Assembly: GCF_040760005.1 (NCBI RefSeq)
Contig: NZ_CP099760.1
Location: 3,343,501-3,407,500, forward strand
Direction: 5' to 3'
Origin: Pseudomonas sp. stari2
GTDB taxonomy: Bacteria; Pseudomonadota; Gammaproteobacteria; Pseudomonadales; Pseudomonadaceae
DNA length: 64,000 nt
The translations under genes and the position numbers were made by a program. Below the pieces are notes generated by a model. That model ran no database searches. It saw only the letters and a list, made by a program, of their open reading frames with translations, and had not been told where the DNA came from. Shown here piece after piece: positions 31,872-42,981 of the stretch. Position 1 is the first letter of the stretch. Every line of letters starts with the position of its first letter.

Positions 31872-32540
31872 ATGCAATTCGCTCCTGCTTACGACCAGCG
31901 TCAACCGATGACCGCCGAGGAGGAGGCTTACAACTTTCTTCTGGAGGGCATCTGCGGGGGGCGTTATCGCAAAGGTGACCGGCTGATTGCCGAGGACATT
32001 GCCACTGAAATCGGCATGAGCCGCATGCCTGTACGCGAAGCCTTTCGACGTCTCGATGCTCAGGGGCTGGTGACGCTAAGGCCTAATCGCGGTGCGATTG
32101 TCAGCGGTCTGGATGTCGAGGAAATGCACGAAGTCTTCGAGATGCGCAGCGCGCTGGAAGGGCTGGCGATTCGTGTAGCGGTGCCGAAGATCGGTGAACG
32201 TCAGTTGACGGCCCTGGAACGGCTGCTCGATGAAATGGATGACTACCGTGACGAGAGTGCGGCCTGGGTCAGCCGTCATCGCAAGTTCCATGAGTACCTG
32301 TGCAGCCTCAGCGGACGACCTCGTCTGGTGAAACAGATCAGCGCTCTTTATTCGCTGATCGAAGCCCCCATGCGTCTTTGGCTGCAACACGGAGAGAAGC
32401 CGCTGAGTGCACGTGAGGAACACGTGGTGATCCTCGACGCGATTCGTGCCGGTGATGCCGCCAAGGCAGAAGCGGTGGTGCGCGAGCACATCGAAGGCAC
32501 GGTCCCCGAGCTGATCAAGTTTCTGCAATCGGAAAGATAA
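31872..32540 (+). CDS. GntR-family transcriptional regulator (FCD domain)
   Basis: Repressor-type regulator of 222 residues. The winged helix (AYNFLLEGICGGRYRKGDRL...SRMPVREAFRRLDAQGLV) occupies about residues 18-80, followed by the all-helical FCD ligand domain with the metal-binding pattern RHRKFHEYL and the EEHVVILDAIRAGD helix. ATG 31872 follows AAAGG by 8 bases. It leads a run of transporter genes and gamma-glutamyltransferase on the same strand and probably controls them. Confidence 0.87.
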   Translation: MQFAPAYDQRQPMTAEEEAYNFLLEGICGGRYRKGDRLIAEDIATEIGMSRMPVREAFRRLDAQGLVTLRPNRGAIVSGLDVEEMHEVFEMRSALEGLAIRVAVPKIGERQLTALERLLDEMDDYRDESAAWVSRHRKFHEYLCSLSGRPRLVKQISALYSLIEAPMRLWLQHGEKPLSAREEHVVILDAIRAGDAAKAEAVVREHIEGTVPELIKFLQSER

Positions 32541-32619
32541 CCACAGAGCGGGCAATGAACCCGCCGATGTTTTGACTTTGAGAACTGCCCCGTTACTAAC
32601 CGAACTGGAGTGTCTGGTC

Positions 32620-33426
32620 ATGCATACGTCTCGCCTGTTATTGGCTGCAATTTCCCTGGGGCTCTGTACGCAGTGGGCGGTTGCCGCACCCACCGTGCCG
32701 GAGCGTTTGCTCAAGGTCGACAAACTCACCTATTGCTCGGGCATGGATTCGCCGCCTCTGGTTTCCTTCGATGAAGCGCAAAAGCCAAAGGGCCTGACTG
32801 TCGATCTGGGCCTGGAAGTTGCCAAACGTCTGGGGGGCAAGAAGGTCGAGTGGCGGGTGATTCCGTTTTCCGGATTGCTGCCGGCCTTGCTGGCCAAACA
32901 GTGCGACATGATCGTCGACCAGTTGTTCGACAAACCCGAGCGCCGCGAGGTGATCGACATCGTCAACTACATGTATTCCAGCCAGGCGGTGGTGGTGCCC
33001 AAGGGCAATCCGAAAGGGCTCAAGGCGCTGCCGGATCTCAGCGGGCACAAGATCGCGGTACTCAACGGTTCGACCATCAAGACCTTGCTCGACACCGAAA
33101 ATGAAAGCCTGACCAAGGCCGGCAAGCCACCGATGAAACTGGTGGTCTACAACACCGACACCGATGCATTCCAGGCGCTGCGGATCAGTCAGGTCGACGC
33201 TTACGGCACCACAGTGGAAACCGCAGGGTATTACGCCGCGATGGCGCCGGACCTGTTCGAGGAGGGCGTTCCAGCCTTCAGCCGGATCCTCACAGGCCTC
33301 GGCATTCGCAAGGACGATCCGCAACTGAGTGCCGCCGTACAGCAAGTGATCACCGACATGCGCAGCGATGGCAGCTACAAACAGCTCCTGAGTAAATGGC
33401 ACGTCTCCAGCGACACGCTTGATTGA
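32620..33426 (+). CDS. ABC transporter amino-acid-type substrate-binding protein
   Basis: Periplasmic solute-binding protein of 268 residues with signal peptide (HTSRLLLAAISLGLCTQWAVA, cleavage near residue 22). SBP_bac_3 features: PKGLTVDLGLEVAKRLGGKKVEW, LLPALLAKQCDMIVDQLFDKPERREVIDIV and a C-terminal MRSDGSYKQLLSKW. It is followed by a permease and an ATPase with small gaps, forming a complete polar amino-acid importer. Ligand is not predictable; gamma-glutamyl compounds are suggested by the GGT at the end of the operon. Confidence 0.88.
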   Translation: MHTSRLLLAAISLGLCTQWAVAAPTVPERLLKVDKLTYCSGMDSPPLVSFDEAQKPKGLTVDLGLEVAKRLGGKKVEWRVIPFSGLLPALLAKQCDMIVDQLFDKPERREVIDIVNYMYSSQAVVVPKGNPKGLKALPDLSGHKIAVLNGSTIKTLLDTENESLTKAGKPPMKLVVYNTDTDAFQALRISQVDAYGTTVETAGYYAAMAPDLFEEGVPAFSRILTGLGIRKDDPQLSAAVQQVITDMRSDGSYKQLLSKWHVSSDTLD

Positions 33427-33437
33427 GGTAGGCGTTG

Positions 33438-34214
33438 ATGAATTTCAATTGGGATGTGTTCTGGCAGTATCTGTTGCAGCCCAGCGGGGTCTACCTCACC
33501 GGACTCTGGCTGACATGCCTGATCAGTGTGCTGGCCATGTTATTGGGTTGTGTTTTGGGATTGGCGGCGGCGTTGCTGCGACTATCGAAGAATCCTTTGC
33601 TGCATCTGCCCGTGCGCTTTTATGTGTGGCTGATGCGCGGGACGCCCTTGCTGGTGCAGATCGTCTTTCTCTACACGGCGCTGGCGGCGGGCGGGATTTT
33701 CCGCTTCGAAGACATTGAACTGTTCGGACTGATGATTCCCGGCAATATCCAGGCCGCGATTATTGCGCTGGGCCTCAACGAAGGCGCGTACATGGCCGAG
33801 ATCATCCGCGCCGGTATCGGTGCCGTCGACAAGGGGCAATACGAGGCGGGGCGTTCCCTGGGCATGACCTTCGCCAAACTGATGCGGCGTATCGTTTTGC
33901 CGCAGGCGTTTCGGGTCATCGTGCCGCCGCTGGGCAACGAGTTCAACGTGATGCTTAAAAACACCACGCTGGTCAGTGTTATCGGCGTGCAAGAGCTGCT
34001 GCTCAGTACGCAGATGGTCACCTCGGCGACCTTCCGAGTGTTCGAGTTGTACCTCGTGGTGGCGATCTATTTCCTGTTGCTCACCACGTTGTGGGGCTTC
34101 TTCCAGCGCTGGCTGGAAACACGTTTCGGCCAGTCGGACCGACCGTCGTCGCCGCCGCCGGCATCCAGCCGGATGTTCGGTCGCAGCACGCTGAAACTGC
34201 TGAGGGGACGTTAA
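33438..34214 (+). CDS. ABC transporter permease, polar amino acid family (HisM/GlnP type)
   Basis: Inner-membrane permease of 258 residues. The EAA loop is visible as [34 protein letters not shown] in two parts, with [17 protein letters not shown] upstream, both hallmarks of the HisMQ family. ATG 33438 is preferred over the preceding TTG. Only one permease is encoded, so the transporter probably works as a homodimer. Confidence 0.9.
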   Translation: MNFNWDVFWQYLLQPSGVYLTGLWLTCLISVLAMLLGCVLGLAAALLRLSKNPLLHLPVRFYVWLMRGTPLLVQIVFLYTALAAGGIFRFEDIELFGLMIPGNIQAAIIALGLNEGAYMAEIIRAGIGAVDKGQYEAGRSLGMTFAKLMRRIVLPQAFRVIVPPLGNEFNVMLKNTTLVSVIGVQELLLSTQMVTSATFRVFELYLVVAIYFLLLTTLWGFFQRWLETRFGQSDRPSSPPPASSRMFGRSTLKLLRGR

Positions 34215-34216
34215 TC

Positions 34217-36108
<1,892 letters not shown>

Positions 36109-36133
36109 ATCCTTGTTTTGAAGAGCCTTTGCC

Positions 36134-37744
36134 ATGCTGAATTTTTCTGCTCACGAGTATCCGTATCCGTCGCAACGCCAAAGCGTGTTTGCCCGTCGTG
36201 GCATGGTGGCGGCGTCCCAGCCGCTGGCCGCTCAGGCCGGTATCGAGATGATGCAAAAGGGTGGCAATGCAATCGACGCCGCGATAGCCACCGCAGCGGC
36301 GCTGACCGTGGTCGAGCCTACGGGTTGCGGTCTTGGCGGTGATGCTTTTGCTCTGGTCTGGTTCAAGGATCAGTTGCATGGACTCAATGCTAATGGTCAT
36401 GCGCCGGCTGCTTTGAGCATCGAAGCCGTCAAGGAGGCCGGTCATGAACAAATGCCGTTGTATGGCTGGACGCCGGTAACGGTGCCCGGTTGTCCGTCGG
36501 CCTGGGCGGAGCTTTCTCAACGCTTTGGGGTGTTGCCGTTTGCTGATTTGCTGCAACCGGCGATCAGCCTGGCGCGGGATGGTTTTCCGCTGTCGCCTGT
36601 GGTTGCCCATCAGTGGCAGGTTGCTCTGGACGAGTTCAGTCCCCATCGCGACGCGGTGCTGGACGCCTGGTTCAATACCTTCCTGATTGAGGGGCGGGCG
36701 CCGAGGGCAGGGGAGCTGTTTCGCAATCCGGCGCAAGCGCGGACGCTTGAAGAGTTGGCTGAGAGCCGCTGTGAGAGTTTGTATCGTGGCGCTTTGGCCC
36801 AACGGCTGGATGCTCATTCGCGGGCTACTGGCGGGTATCTGCGAGCTACGGATCTGGAACATTACCGTGCGCAGTGGGTGGAGCCGATCCACGTCAATTA
36901 TCGTGGTGTGGATGTCTGGGAAATCCCGCCAAGCGGTCAGGGTCTGGTTGCACTGATGGCGCTGAAGATCCTTGAGGGTTTCGACTTCGATCATCGCGAC
37001 AGCCAACAGACCTGGCATCGTCAATTGGAGGCGATGAAGCTGGCCTACAGTGATGGCTTGCACTACATCACTGATCCACTGCACATGCGTGTGGCGGTGG
37101 CCGATCTGTTGAGTGATGACTACAGCGCTCGGCGTCGTGGCCAGATCAACGAGAAGGCTCAGCCACCCAAGCCTGGTGATCCTCACGCCAGCGGCACGGT
37201 GTATCTGGCGACGGCCGATGGCCAGGGCAATATGGTTTCGTTCATCCAGAGCAATTACCACGGCTTTGGTTCGGGTGTGGTGCTGCCAGACAGCGGCATT
37301 GCACTGCAGAACCGGGGGCAGGAGTTCAGTCTTGATCCGGACCATGCCAACTGCCTGGCGCCGGGCAAGAAGACGTTTCATACGATTATTCCGGGGTTCC
37401 TGACCAAGGATGGCAAGGCGCTAGGGCCGTTTGGCGTGATGGGCGGGTACATGCAGCCTCAGGGGCATGTGCAGATGGTCATGAATCTGGTGGATTTCGG
37501 ATTGAATCCGCAGTCGGCGCTGGACGCTCCGCGATGGCAATGGTTGGGGGGGATGAAGGTTGGGATCGAGCAGGGAGCTTCTAGGGATCTGGCCAATGCC
37601 TTGATGCGCCTGGGGCATGAAGTGCGGATTGCCTGTGATCTGACGGATTATGGACGGGGGCAAATTATTCTTCGCGATCCGGTCAGCGGCGTGTTGTGTG
37701 GCGGGACTGAGCCGAGGGCGGATTCGCATATTGCGGCTTGGTAA
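36134..37744 (+). CDS. Gamma-glutamyltransferase family protein (no signal peptide)
   Basis: Ntn-hydrolase of 536 residues that cleaves or transfers gamma-glutamyl groups. The proenzyme would self-cleave before Thr355 (SGTVYLATADGQGNMVSFIQ), and the N-terminal KGGNAIDAAIATAAALTVVEP and GCGLGGDAF blocks are conserved. No signal peptide is present, unlike the periplasmic Ggt of E. coli; the protein resembles the cytoplasmic YwrD-like branch. It ends the transporter operon, so it may act on an imported gamma-glutamyl compound. Confidence 0.86.
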   Translation: MLNFSAHEYPYPSQRQSVFARRGMVAASQPLAAQAGIEMMQKGGNAIDAAIATAAALTVVEPTGCGLGGDAFALVWFKDQLHGLNANGHAPAALSIEAVKEAGHEQMPLYGWTPVTVPGCPSAWAELSQRFGVLPFADLLQPAISLARDGFPLSPVVAHQWQVALDEFSPHRDAVLDAWFNTFLIEGRAPRAGELFRNPAQARTLEELAESRCESLYRGALAQRLDAHSRATGGYLRATDLEHYRAQWVEPIHVNYRGVDVWEIPPSGQGLVALMALKILEGFDFDHRDSQQTWHRQLEAMKLAYSDGLHYITDPLHMRVAVADLLSDDYSARRRGQINEKAQPPKPGDPHASGTVYLATADGQGNMVSFIQSNYHGFGSGVVLPDSGIALQNRGQEFSLDPDHANCLAPGKKTFHTIIPGFLTKDGKALGPFGVMGGYMQPQGHVQMVMNLVDFGLNPQSALDAPRWQWLGGMKVGIEQGASRDLANALMRLGHEVRIACDLTDYGRGQIILRDPVSGVLCGGTEPRADSHIAAW

Positions 37745-37868
37745 GGCTGAGAGTTTAAATGTAGCGAACTTCTTCGAATGTGGCGGTATTTTAGATTAAC
37801 TACACTAAATGAGCCTTTAGTTGAGCTATACGAAAATCCGCTGCTTATTCAATGGAGAAGGTCATCAA

Positions 37869-38369
37869 ATGAACGCCAAAGACGTCATTGCCGCCCTTGA
37901 GCTTGAAGCTCATGTCGAGGGCGGCTATTTCCGCAGGACATTTCAGGCAGATCATCGAGATATGCTCGAAACCCGGGCCGGCCCACGTTATTTGATGACG
38001 TCCATTTATTACCTGTTGACTGAGGAATCACCAATTGGCCAGTTCCATTTCAACCAGTCGGACATCCTGCATTATTTCCATCTGGGCGACGCCATCGAGT
38101 ACAGCCTTATTCATGCTGACGGTTCGTTGCAGACGCTAGTGATGGGCAGCGACATTCTGGCAGGACAACATTTGCAAATGCACGTACCGGGCGGAATCTG
38201 GAAAGCCTCCAGGCTGCTCAATGGCGAAAGCGGATTTGGCTTGATCAGCGAAGCGGTTTCACCGGGATTTGATTTCGCGGATATGGAAATGGGGAATCGG
38301 CGGAAGCTCACAATGCAGTATCCACAGCATAGAGAGCTGATAGAAAAGCTGACGCGTCACGAGGATTGA
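37869..38369 (+). CDS. Cupin-5 (DUF985) family protein
   Basis: Single-domain cupin of 166 residues. The block EAHVEGGYFRRTFQAD, TSIYYLLTEESPIGQFHFNQSDILHYFHLGDAIEY and the late VSPGFDFADMEMGNR are typical of the DUF985 family. Biochemical function is unknown; the fold suggests a sugar- or metal-binding enzyme. ATG 37869 has GGAGAAGG about 9 bases upstream. Confidence 0.83.
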   Translation: MNAKDVIAALELEAHVEGGYFRRTFQADHRDMLETRAGPRYLMTSIYYLLTEESPIGQFHFNQSDILHYFHLGDAIEYSLIHADGSLQTLVMGSDILAGQHLQMHVPGGIWKASRLLNGESGFGLISEAVSPGFDFADMEMGNRRKLTMQYPQHRELIEKLTRHED

Positions 38370-38763
38370 GAGCCGTACATTTGAAATAGAGAGATCGCCG
38401 CGCATCAAAGGCAAGGTGCGTTGGAGAGTCACGGTGGAGATTGAAATCGGGTGCGCAACCGGACGGATCTCGTAATATTTTGTTACGTGTAATGTATATT
38501 ATGTTAAACCAGATGCTATGTCAGAAATGTTCATGAGCAGCCTAAGGCCCTGATTCGACAATCCCGCTTCTGACGTCCACTCTCTCAACGGGCCATGTAC
38601 GTTGTGTTCATGGTGAACCATTGTCAGTGCCGTTACGCTTCTGGTCAGCGTGTCCCGCTGCTCGTGCAGACCGGAGATGCGGCGCCTTTACCCAAGCTCG
38701 TTCCCTTCATCTATGTCCAGCTCAAGCTCAGGCATCGTGCATTTAACACTACCGCGGCGCACC
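38370..38763. other. Non-coding region after the cupin gene
   Basis: About 390 bases without a supportable gene. The AT-rich segment 38475-38515 (TAATATTTTGTTACG and following) looks promoter-like, but nothing obvious is downstream of it. Confidence 0.35.
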
Positions 38764-39015
38764 TACGTGCTATCCAAGCTCACCGACAGGTCTTTACCCG
38801 AAGTGATGTCCTTATCTTTGGCATTGACCACGATCACCGCAGGTGACTGGTAATACTCGACCGGAAAATCGAACACCTCGGGACGCTGGGCAACCGCCTT
38901 GGCCACATCCACGTCGAACCCGTCCAGCTGATTTTGCTCATTGAGATCAGCGTCCGCGTTCCCGCTGGCGTCGTCATCACCCTCGTTGAAAAACGGGCGC
39001 TTTGCAAATACTCAG
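38764..39015 (-). pseudogene. Fragment of an amino-acid ABC transporter binding protein
   Basis: The minus strand translates as QLDGFDVDVAKAVAQR joined to PEVFDFPVEYYQSPAVIVVN and KDKDITSGKDLSVSL, then a stop. These are pieces of the SBP_bac_3 family (compare GFDVDVAKA...VFDFS.PYY.SP..I) with internal residues deleted and both ends missing. No ribosome site or signal peptide remains. Confidence 0.7.
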
Positions 39016-39062
39016 TTCATAGGTAACGTAACGCTCACTACAAAATAAATTTCTTTCTCTGC

Positions 39063-40007
39063 ATGAAAAACTGGCTGGCGCTAATACTCGGTTTACCTAC
39101 TGCCAATGCCACCGAACGCATGCGGGCGTGGCGTGCCTTGAAAGCATCGGGTGCAGCGGTGTTGCGCGATGGAGTCTATCTCTTGCCCGACATCGGCACC
39201 TGTCGTGAAACGCTGGCCGCTGTCGAACGCGACATTCTGGCCATCAATGGCACCGCATTTATCCTGCCCGTCGTCGACCCTGGCGGTGAGCGTTTTGTCC
39301 ATTTGTTCGATCGCAGCGATGACTACGACAAGCTGCGCGCTGAAATCGAAGCGTGCGCGGGACTTCTCAATACTGAAAGCGTCTCGGCCATTACGAAACA
39401 GGTTCGCAAGCTGCGTAAAACTTACGAGCAGTTGACCCATATCGATTACTTCCCAGGCAGGCCGAGGCAGCAGACGGACCAAGCCTTGCGGGGGCTTGAA
39501 GTTGCCATCAGCCGCGCCCTGTCCCCGGACGAGCCACACAGCAGCAGCCAGCCTGTCACGGTGCTTAATTGTGATGATTACCGGGGACGTGTCTGGGCAA
39601 CCCGCAAACGTCCGTGGGTTGATCGCCTGGCTTGCGCCTGGCTTATCCGCCGTTTCATTGACCCTGACGCCCGGATCCTCTGGCTGAACACGCCGCAGGA
39701 TTGTCCGGCCGATGCCTTGGGGTTCGATTTTGATAACGCGGATTTCAGCCATGTCGGCAACCGCGTGAGCTTTGAAGTTTTGCAAGCCAGTTTTGAACTC
39801 CAGGACTGCGGCCTGAACCGCATTGCGGCGCTGGTGCATTACCTCGATGTTGGTGGTGTTCAACCTGAAGAGGCTGCCGGTATCGAGCGCGTGCTCACGG
39901 GGCTGCGCGAAACTATCCTCCATGACGACCACCTTCTTGCTGCTGCGAGTGCTGTCTTCGATGGCCTGCTCGCCGGGTTTGTGAACGATGACCAATCCAA
40001 CGAGTAA
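39063..40007 (+). CDS. chrB: Chromate resistance regulator/protein ChrB
   Basis: Protein of 314 residues. The C-terminal half carries the ChrB signatures RKRPWVDRLACAWLIRRFIDPDARILWL (in part) and GFDFDNADFSHVGNRVSFEVL. In Ochrobactrum and Cupriavidus ChrB acts as a chromate-sensing regulator of chrA. Its stop overlaps the start of chrA by 20 bases. The upstream ATAGGTAACGTAACG region just before the gene is the likely promoter/operator. Confidence 0.88.
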   Translation: MKNWLALILGLPTANATERMRAWRALKASGAAVLRDGVYLLPDIGTCRETLAAVERDILAINGTAFILPVVDPGGERFVHLFDRSDDYDKLRAEIEACAGLLNTESVSAITKQVRKLRKTYEQLTHIDYFPGRPRQQTDQALRGLEVAISRALSPDEPHSSSQPVTVLNCDDYRGRVWATRKRPWVDRLACAWLIRRFIDPDARILWLNTPQDCPADALGFDFDNADFSHVGNRVSFEVLQASFELQDCGLNRIAALVHYLDVGGVQPEEAAGIERVLTGLRETILHDDHLLAAASAVFDGLLAGFVNDDQSNE

Positions 40008-41358
40008 AGTGATGGCACCCACGATTGAAAACCAATTGCCGAGGCCGCAAACCGTCAGTCTGCGTGAGGCGTTCTGGTTTTGGCTGAAGCTCGGCTTTAT
40101 CAGCTTCGGTGGGCCAGCCGGGCAAATTTCGATCATGCACCAGGAGTTGGTAGAGCGGCGGCGCTGGATCTCCGAACGCCGCTTCCTGCATGCGCTCAAC
40201 TACTGCATGCTGCTGCCCGGGCCTGAAGCCCAGCAGTTGGCGACTTACATTGGCTGGCTGATGCATCGAACCTGGGGGGGCGTGATCGCGGGGGCACTGT
40301 TCGTGCTGCCCTCCTTGTTCATTCTGATCGCCCTGTCCTGGATGTATATCGCATTCGGCGAAGTGCCCGTGGTGGCCGGGCTCTTCTATGGGATCAAGCC
40401 CGCCGTGACGGCTATTGTGGTGCAAGCGGCCCATCGGATCGGATCTCGGGCGCTGAAAAATAACTGGCTGTGGGCGATAGCGGCGGCGTCATTCACTGCG
40501 ATTTTCGCGTTCAACGTTCCGTTCCCCTTGATCGTGCTGGGGGCGGCATTGATCGGTTATGCCGGCGGCCGCCTGGCACCCGAGAAATTCAGGACCGGAG
40601 GCCATCGCGCCGACAAGAAATCCTTTGGCCCGGCTCTGATCGACGACGACACCCCTCCCCCGGAACACGCCCGTTTCAGCTGGATGAAACTGACAGCGCT
40701 GGCACTCATCGGCGTCGGGTTGTGGGTACTACCGATGGGCGTGTTGACCGCCGTTTTTGGCTGGGAAGGCACCTTCACCCAAATGGGCTGGTTTTTTACC
40801 AAGGCGGCGTTGCTGACCTTTGGTGGAGCCTATGCGGTATTACCCTATGTGTATCAGGGCGCGGTCGGTCACTATGGCTGGCTGACACCCACACAGATGA
40901 TCGACGGCCTGGCGCTGGGGGAAACCACGCCCGGGCCGTTGATCATGGTGGTGGCCTTCGTGGGGTTTGTCGGGGCCTATGTCTCACAGGTATTCGGGGC
41001 CGATCAGGTCTTCCTGGCCGGGGCTGTGGCCGCCACCGTAGTGACATGGTTCACGTTCCTCCCCTCGTTCCTGTTCATCCTCGCAGGCGGTCCATTGGTG
41101 GAATCCACCCACAATGAACTCAAGTTCACTGCGCCACTGACGGCCATTACCGCTGCCGTGGTTGGCGTGATCCTCAACCTGGCTTGCTTCTTTGGTTATC
41201 ACGTCCTTTGGCCAAAAGGCTTCAGCGCCAGTCTCGACTGGCCTTCAGCGCTGATTGCGATATCCGCCGCCATTGCCTTGTTTCGCTTCAAGCGGGGCGT
41301 TATCCAGGTGTTGCTGGGCTGCGCGCTCGTGGGCCTGGCAGTGCATCTGCTGCGCTAG
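39988..41358 (+). CDS. chrA: Chromate efflux transporter ChrA
   Basis: Inner-membrane chromate exporter of 456 residues with two CHR domains (long bidomain form). GFISFGGPAGQISIMHQELV marks the first domain, ALLTFGGAYAVLPYVYQGAV and GLALGETTPGPLIMVVAFVGF the second; about 10-12 membrane helices. ATG 39988 lies inside chrB; ATG 40012 is an alternative start. Gives chromate resistance by efflux. Confidence 0.92.
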   Translation: MTNPTSKVMAPTIENQLPRPQTVSLREAFWFWLKLGFISFGGPAGQISIMHQELVERRRWISERRFLHALNYCMLLPGPEAQQLATYIGWLMHRTWGGVIAGALFVLPSLFILIALSWMYIAFGEVPVVAGLFYGIKPAVTAIVVQAAHRIGSRALKNNWLWAIAAASFTAIFAFNVPFPLIVLGAALIGYAGGRLAPEKFRTGGHRADKKSFGPALIDDDTPPPEHARFSWMKLTALALIGVGLWVLPMGVLTAVFGWEGTFTQMGWFFTKAALLTFGGAYAVLPYVYQGAVGHYGWLTPTQMIDGLALGETTPGPLIMVVAFVGFVGAYVSQVFGADQVFLAGAVAATVVTWFTFLPSFLFILAGGPLVESTHNELKFTAPLTAITAAVVGVILNLACFFGYHVLWPKGFSASLDWPSALIAISAAIALFRFKRGVIQVLLGCALVGLAVHLLR

Positions 41359-41364
41359 TGCTCT

Positions 41365-41685
41365 TTGACACTGGGAGCATCGATCAGCAGGTCGATGCCC
41401 CATGCCCGCAAAGTGTTTTCAGCAACGGCTCTCTTGGTCACGCGATTGGAGCGTGATGGCCTGCTGGCCCGGCACGAGTTCGGTGAAATTCCGCCTCGTG
41501 TCGAGTACGAACTGACGCCACTGGGCATGGGACTGTTGATCCGCATGTCTCCCATGTGGACCTGGGTAGTCGAACACGTCGAAGACTTCCGCAAGGCGCG
41601 GCGAACTTTCGATAGCCGGGGCGGCAAAAAGCCTTCGTGGCAAATCCCCACCGCCATTCCAGCAGATTCAGACGCCTCTCAATAA
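41365..41685 (+). pseudogene. HxlR-family regulator remnant
   Basis: The frame contains TRLERDGLLARHEFGEIPPR followed by VEYELTPLG, the second half of the HxlR/MarR-like winged helix, but the first helix-turn-helix residues are absent or scrambled. About 100 residues remain of a usual 110-130 with a non-homologous front. It starts 6 bases after chrA and is probably a truncated, non-functional regulator. Confidence 0.65.
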
Positions 41686-41866
41686 TCGCCTGCACCATTA
41701 TCTTCAGGCTGCCGTCCCTACCCTACGGCATGTCAACACCTTCTGGATGCAACCGGTACCGGTATAGATGATACTGAAGGCTCACGAGATGGCGACAACC
41801 GCCACCCTCTTGAACATTGCAGGATCGTGGCGCGGGCTACAGGGCCATGAGCCGGAGGATTCGTCC

Positions 41867-42358
41867 ATGACCAAGCGCGTGCTATCAGAACCAGATTCCT
41901 CTTTTAAGCGTTTCCGGGTGCAGTGGGCACTGATGAATGCTTATGAGAAGTTCGAGCAGATAATCGTTTTCGCCCTGAGCCTTATCATCGCCAGTGTGAT
42001 CCTCATGTCGATGCTCCAGCTCTGTCGGCATTTGTTCCCCATGTTGATATCGGGAACAATCGATCCGCTCGAGCATGATGTGTTTCAGTCGATTTTTGGC
42101 TCGATCTTCACTGTCCTGATTGCGTTGGAGTTCAAGCATTCAATCGTTCGCCCGGCGTTACGACGTAACAGCATCGTCCAGGTGAAAACGGTTCTGCTGA
42201 TCGCTCTGTTGGCCCTCAGTCGCAAATTCGTGATTCTGGATTCAATGACCACACCCGCCCTGACTATTGCCGCGCTGGGTTTCGCTACACTCGTGCTTGG
42301 CATCGTGTGCTGGCTTCTCGGCAAGCAGGTTGCCGATTCAAAGGTAGATGGAGACTAA
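41867..42358 (+). CDS. PsiE-family phosphate-starvation-inducible membrane protein
   Basis: Integral membrane protein of 163 residues with four predicted helices (about IIVFALSLIIASVILMSML, FGSIFTVLIALEF, VLLIALLALSRKFVIL and ALGFATLVLGIVCWLLG). The RKFVILD segment and layout fit the PsiE family. ATG 41867 is chosen because GGAGG lies 8 bases upstream, although the frame is open to 41768. Function unknown. Confidence 0.75.
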   Translation: MTKRVLSEPDSSFKRFRVQWALMNAYEKFEQIIVFALSLIIASVILMSMLQLCRHLFPMLISGTIDPLEHDVFQSIFGSIFTVLIALEFKHSIVRPALRRNSIVQVKTVLLIALLALSRKFVILDSMTTPALTIAALGFATLVLGIVCWLLGKQVADSKVDGD

Positions 42359-42480
42359 GTAGATACGCGCTTGACTCTGATGCCCAGGCTGGAGCCTGGG
42401 CATCAAAATGGCGAATTCGCGTTGGGCTTGTTGGAAAACATGGCGCATGATGAGGTAGTCCTTAAGGCAGGAGACACGTC

Positions 42481-42783
42481 ATGGTCAAAGTAGCGTTGTT
42501 CGTTCGCCTGGAAGCAAAACCCGGGAAAGAGAAGGAGGTAGAGAGCTTTCTCTTGGGCGGCCTTTCAATAGTGGAGGAGGAGCCAGCCACAACAGCTTGG
42601 TTCGCTATCCGCTTGGGGCCTTCCACTTTTGGCATATTTGACGCCTTCCCGGATGAAGCAGGCCGGCAGGCTCATCTTTCGGGCAAGGTCGCAGCGGCGC
42701 TTATGGCGAGGGCTACCGAGCTGTTTGCCGAACCACCTGCCATCGAAAAAATTGACGTCCTTGCGGCTAAACTACCTGGCTAA
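42481..42783 (+). CDS. Putative quinol monooxygenase (ABM domain)
   Basis: Small protein of 100 residues with an antibiotic-biosynthesis-monooxygenase (dimeric alpha/beta barrel) fold: VALFVRLEAKPGKEKEVESFL at the start and TAWFAIRLGPSTFGIFDAFPDE in the middle. Family members oxidise quinols or act as small-molecule oxygenases without cofactors. AGGAGA lies 7 bases before ATG. Substrate unknown. Confidence 0.8.
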   Translation: MVKVALFVRLEAKPGKEKEVESFLLGGLSIVEEEPATTAWFAIRLGPSTFGIFDAFPDEAGRQAHLSGKVAAALMARATELFAEPPAIEKIDVLAAKLPG

Positions 42784-42867
42784 GGATGCCCGACAATGCG
42801 CTCCAACCCACTTCCTTGGTGCTGCTTTGCAGCGTCAGGGAAGCGCCTGACGCAAGGTGGTACGTCA

Positions 42868-42981
42868 ATGCTGCCGCCCACTGTCGCCATTCTCGCACTG
42901 CTCGCTTTTGTAATCGCACTGGCAGCGCTTTGCACACCTTCTGAGGATTATCAGGCACCTGGATTGGAGACCTGGATATAG
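42868..42981 (+). CDS. Possible small single-helix membrane protein
   Basis: Frame of 37 residues with one hydrophobic helix (VAILALLAFVIALAALC) preceded by AAGGTGG at suitable distance from ATG. It overlaps the 3' end of the minus-strand gene by about 30 bases. No homologue is recognised; it may be spurious. Confidence 0.3.
   Translation: MLPPTVAILALLAFVIALAALCTPSEDYQAPGLETWI

Noticed and set aside
39093..40199. 368-codon frame opposite chrB
   Set aside because: No motif; chrB and chrA signatures on the plus strand explain the region.
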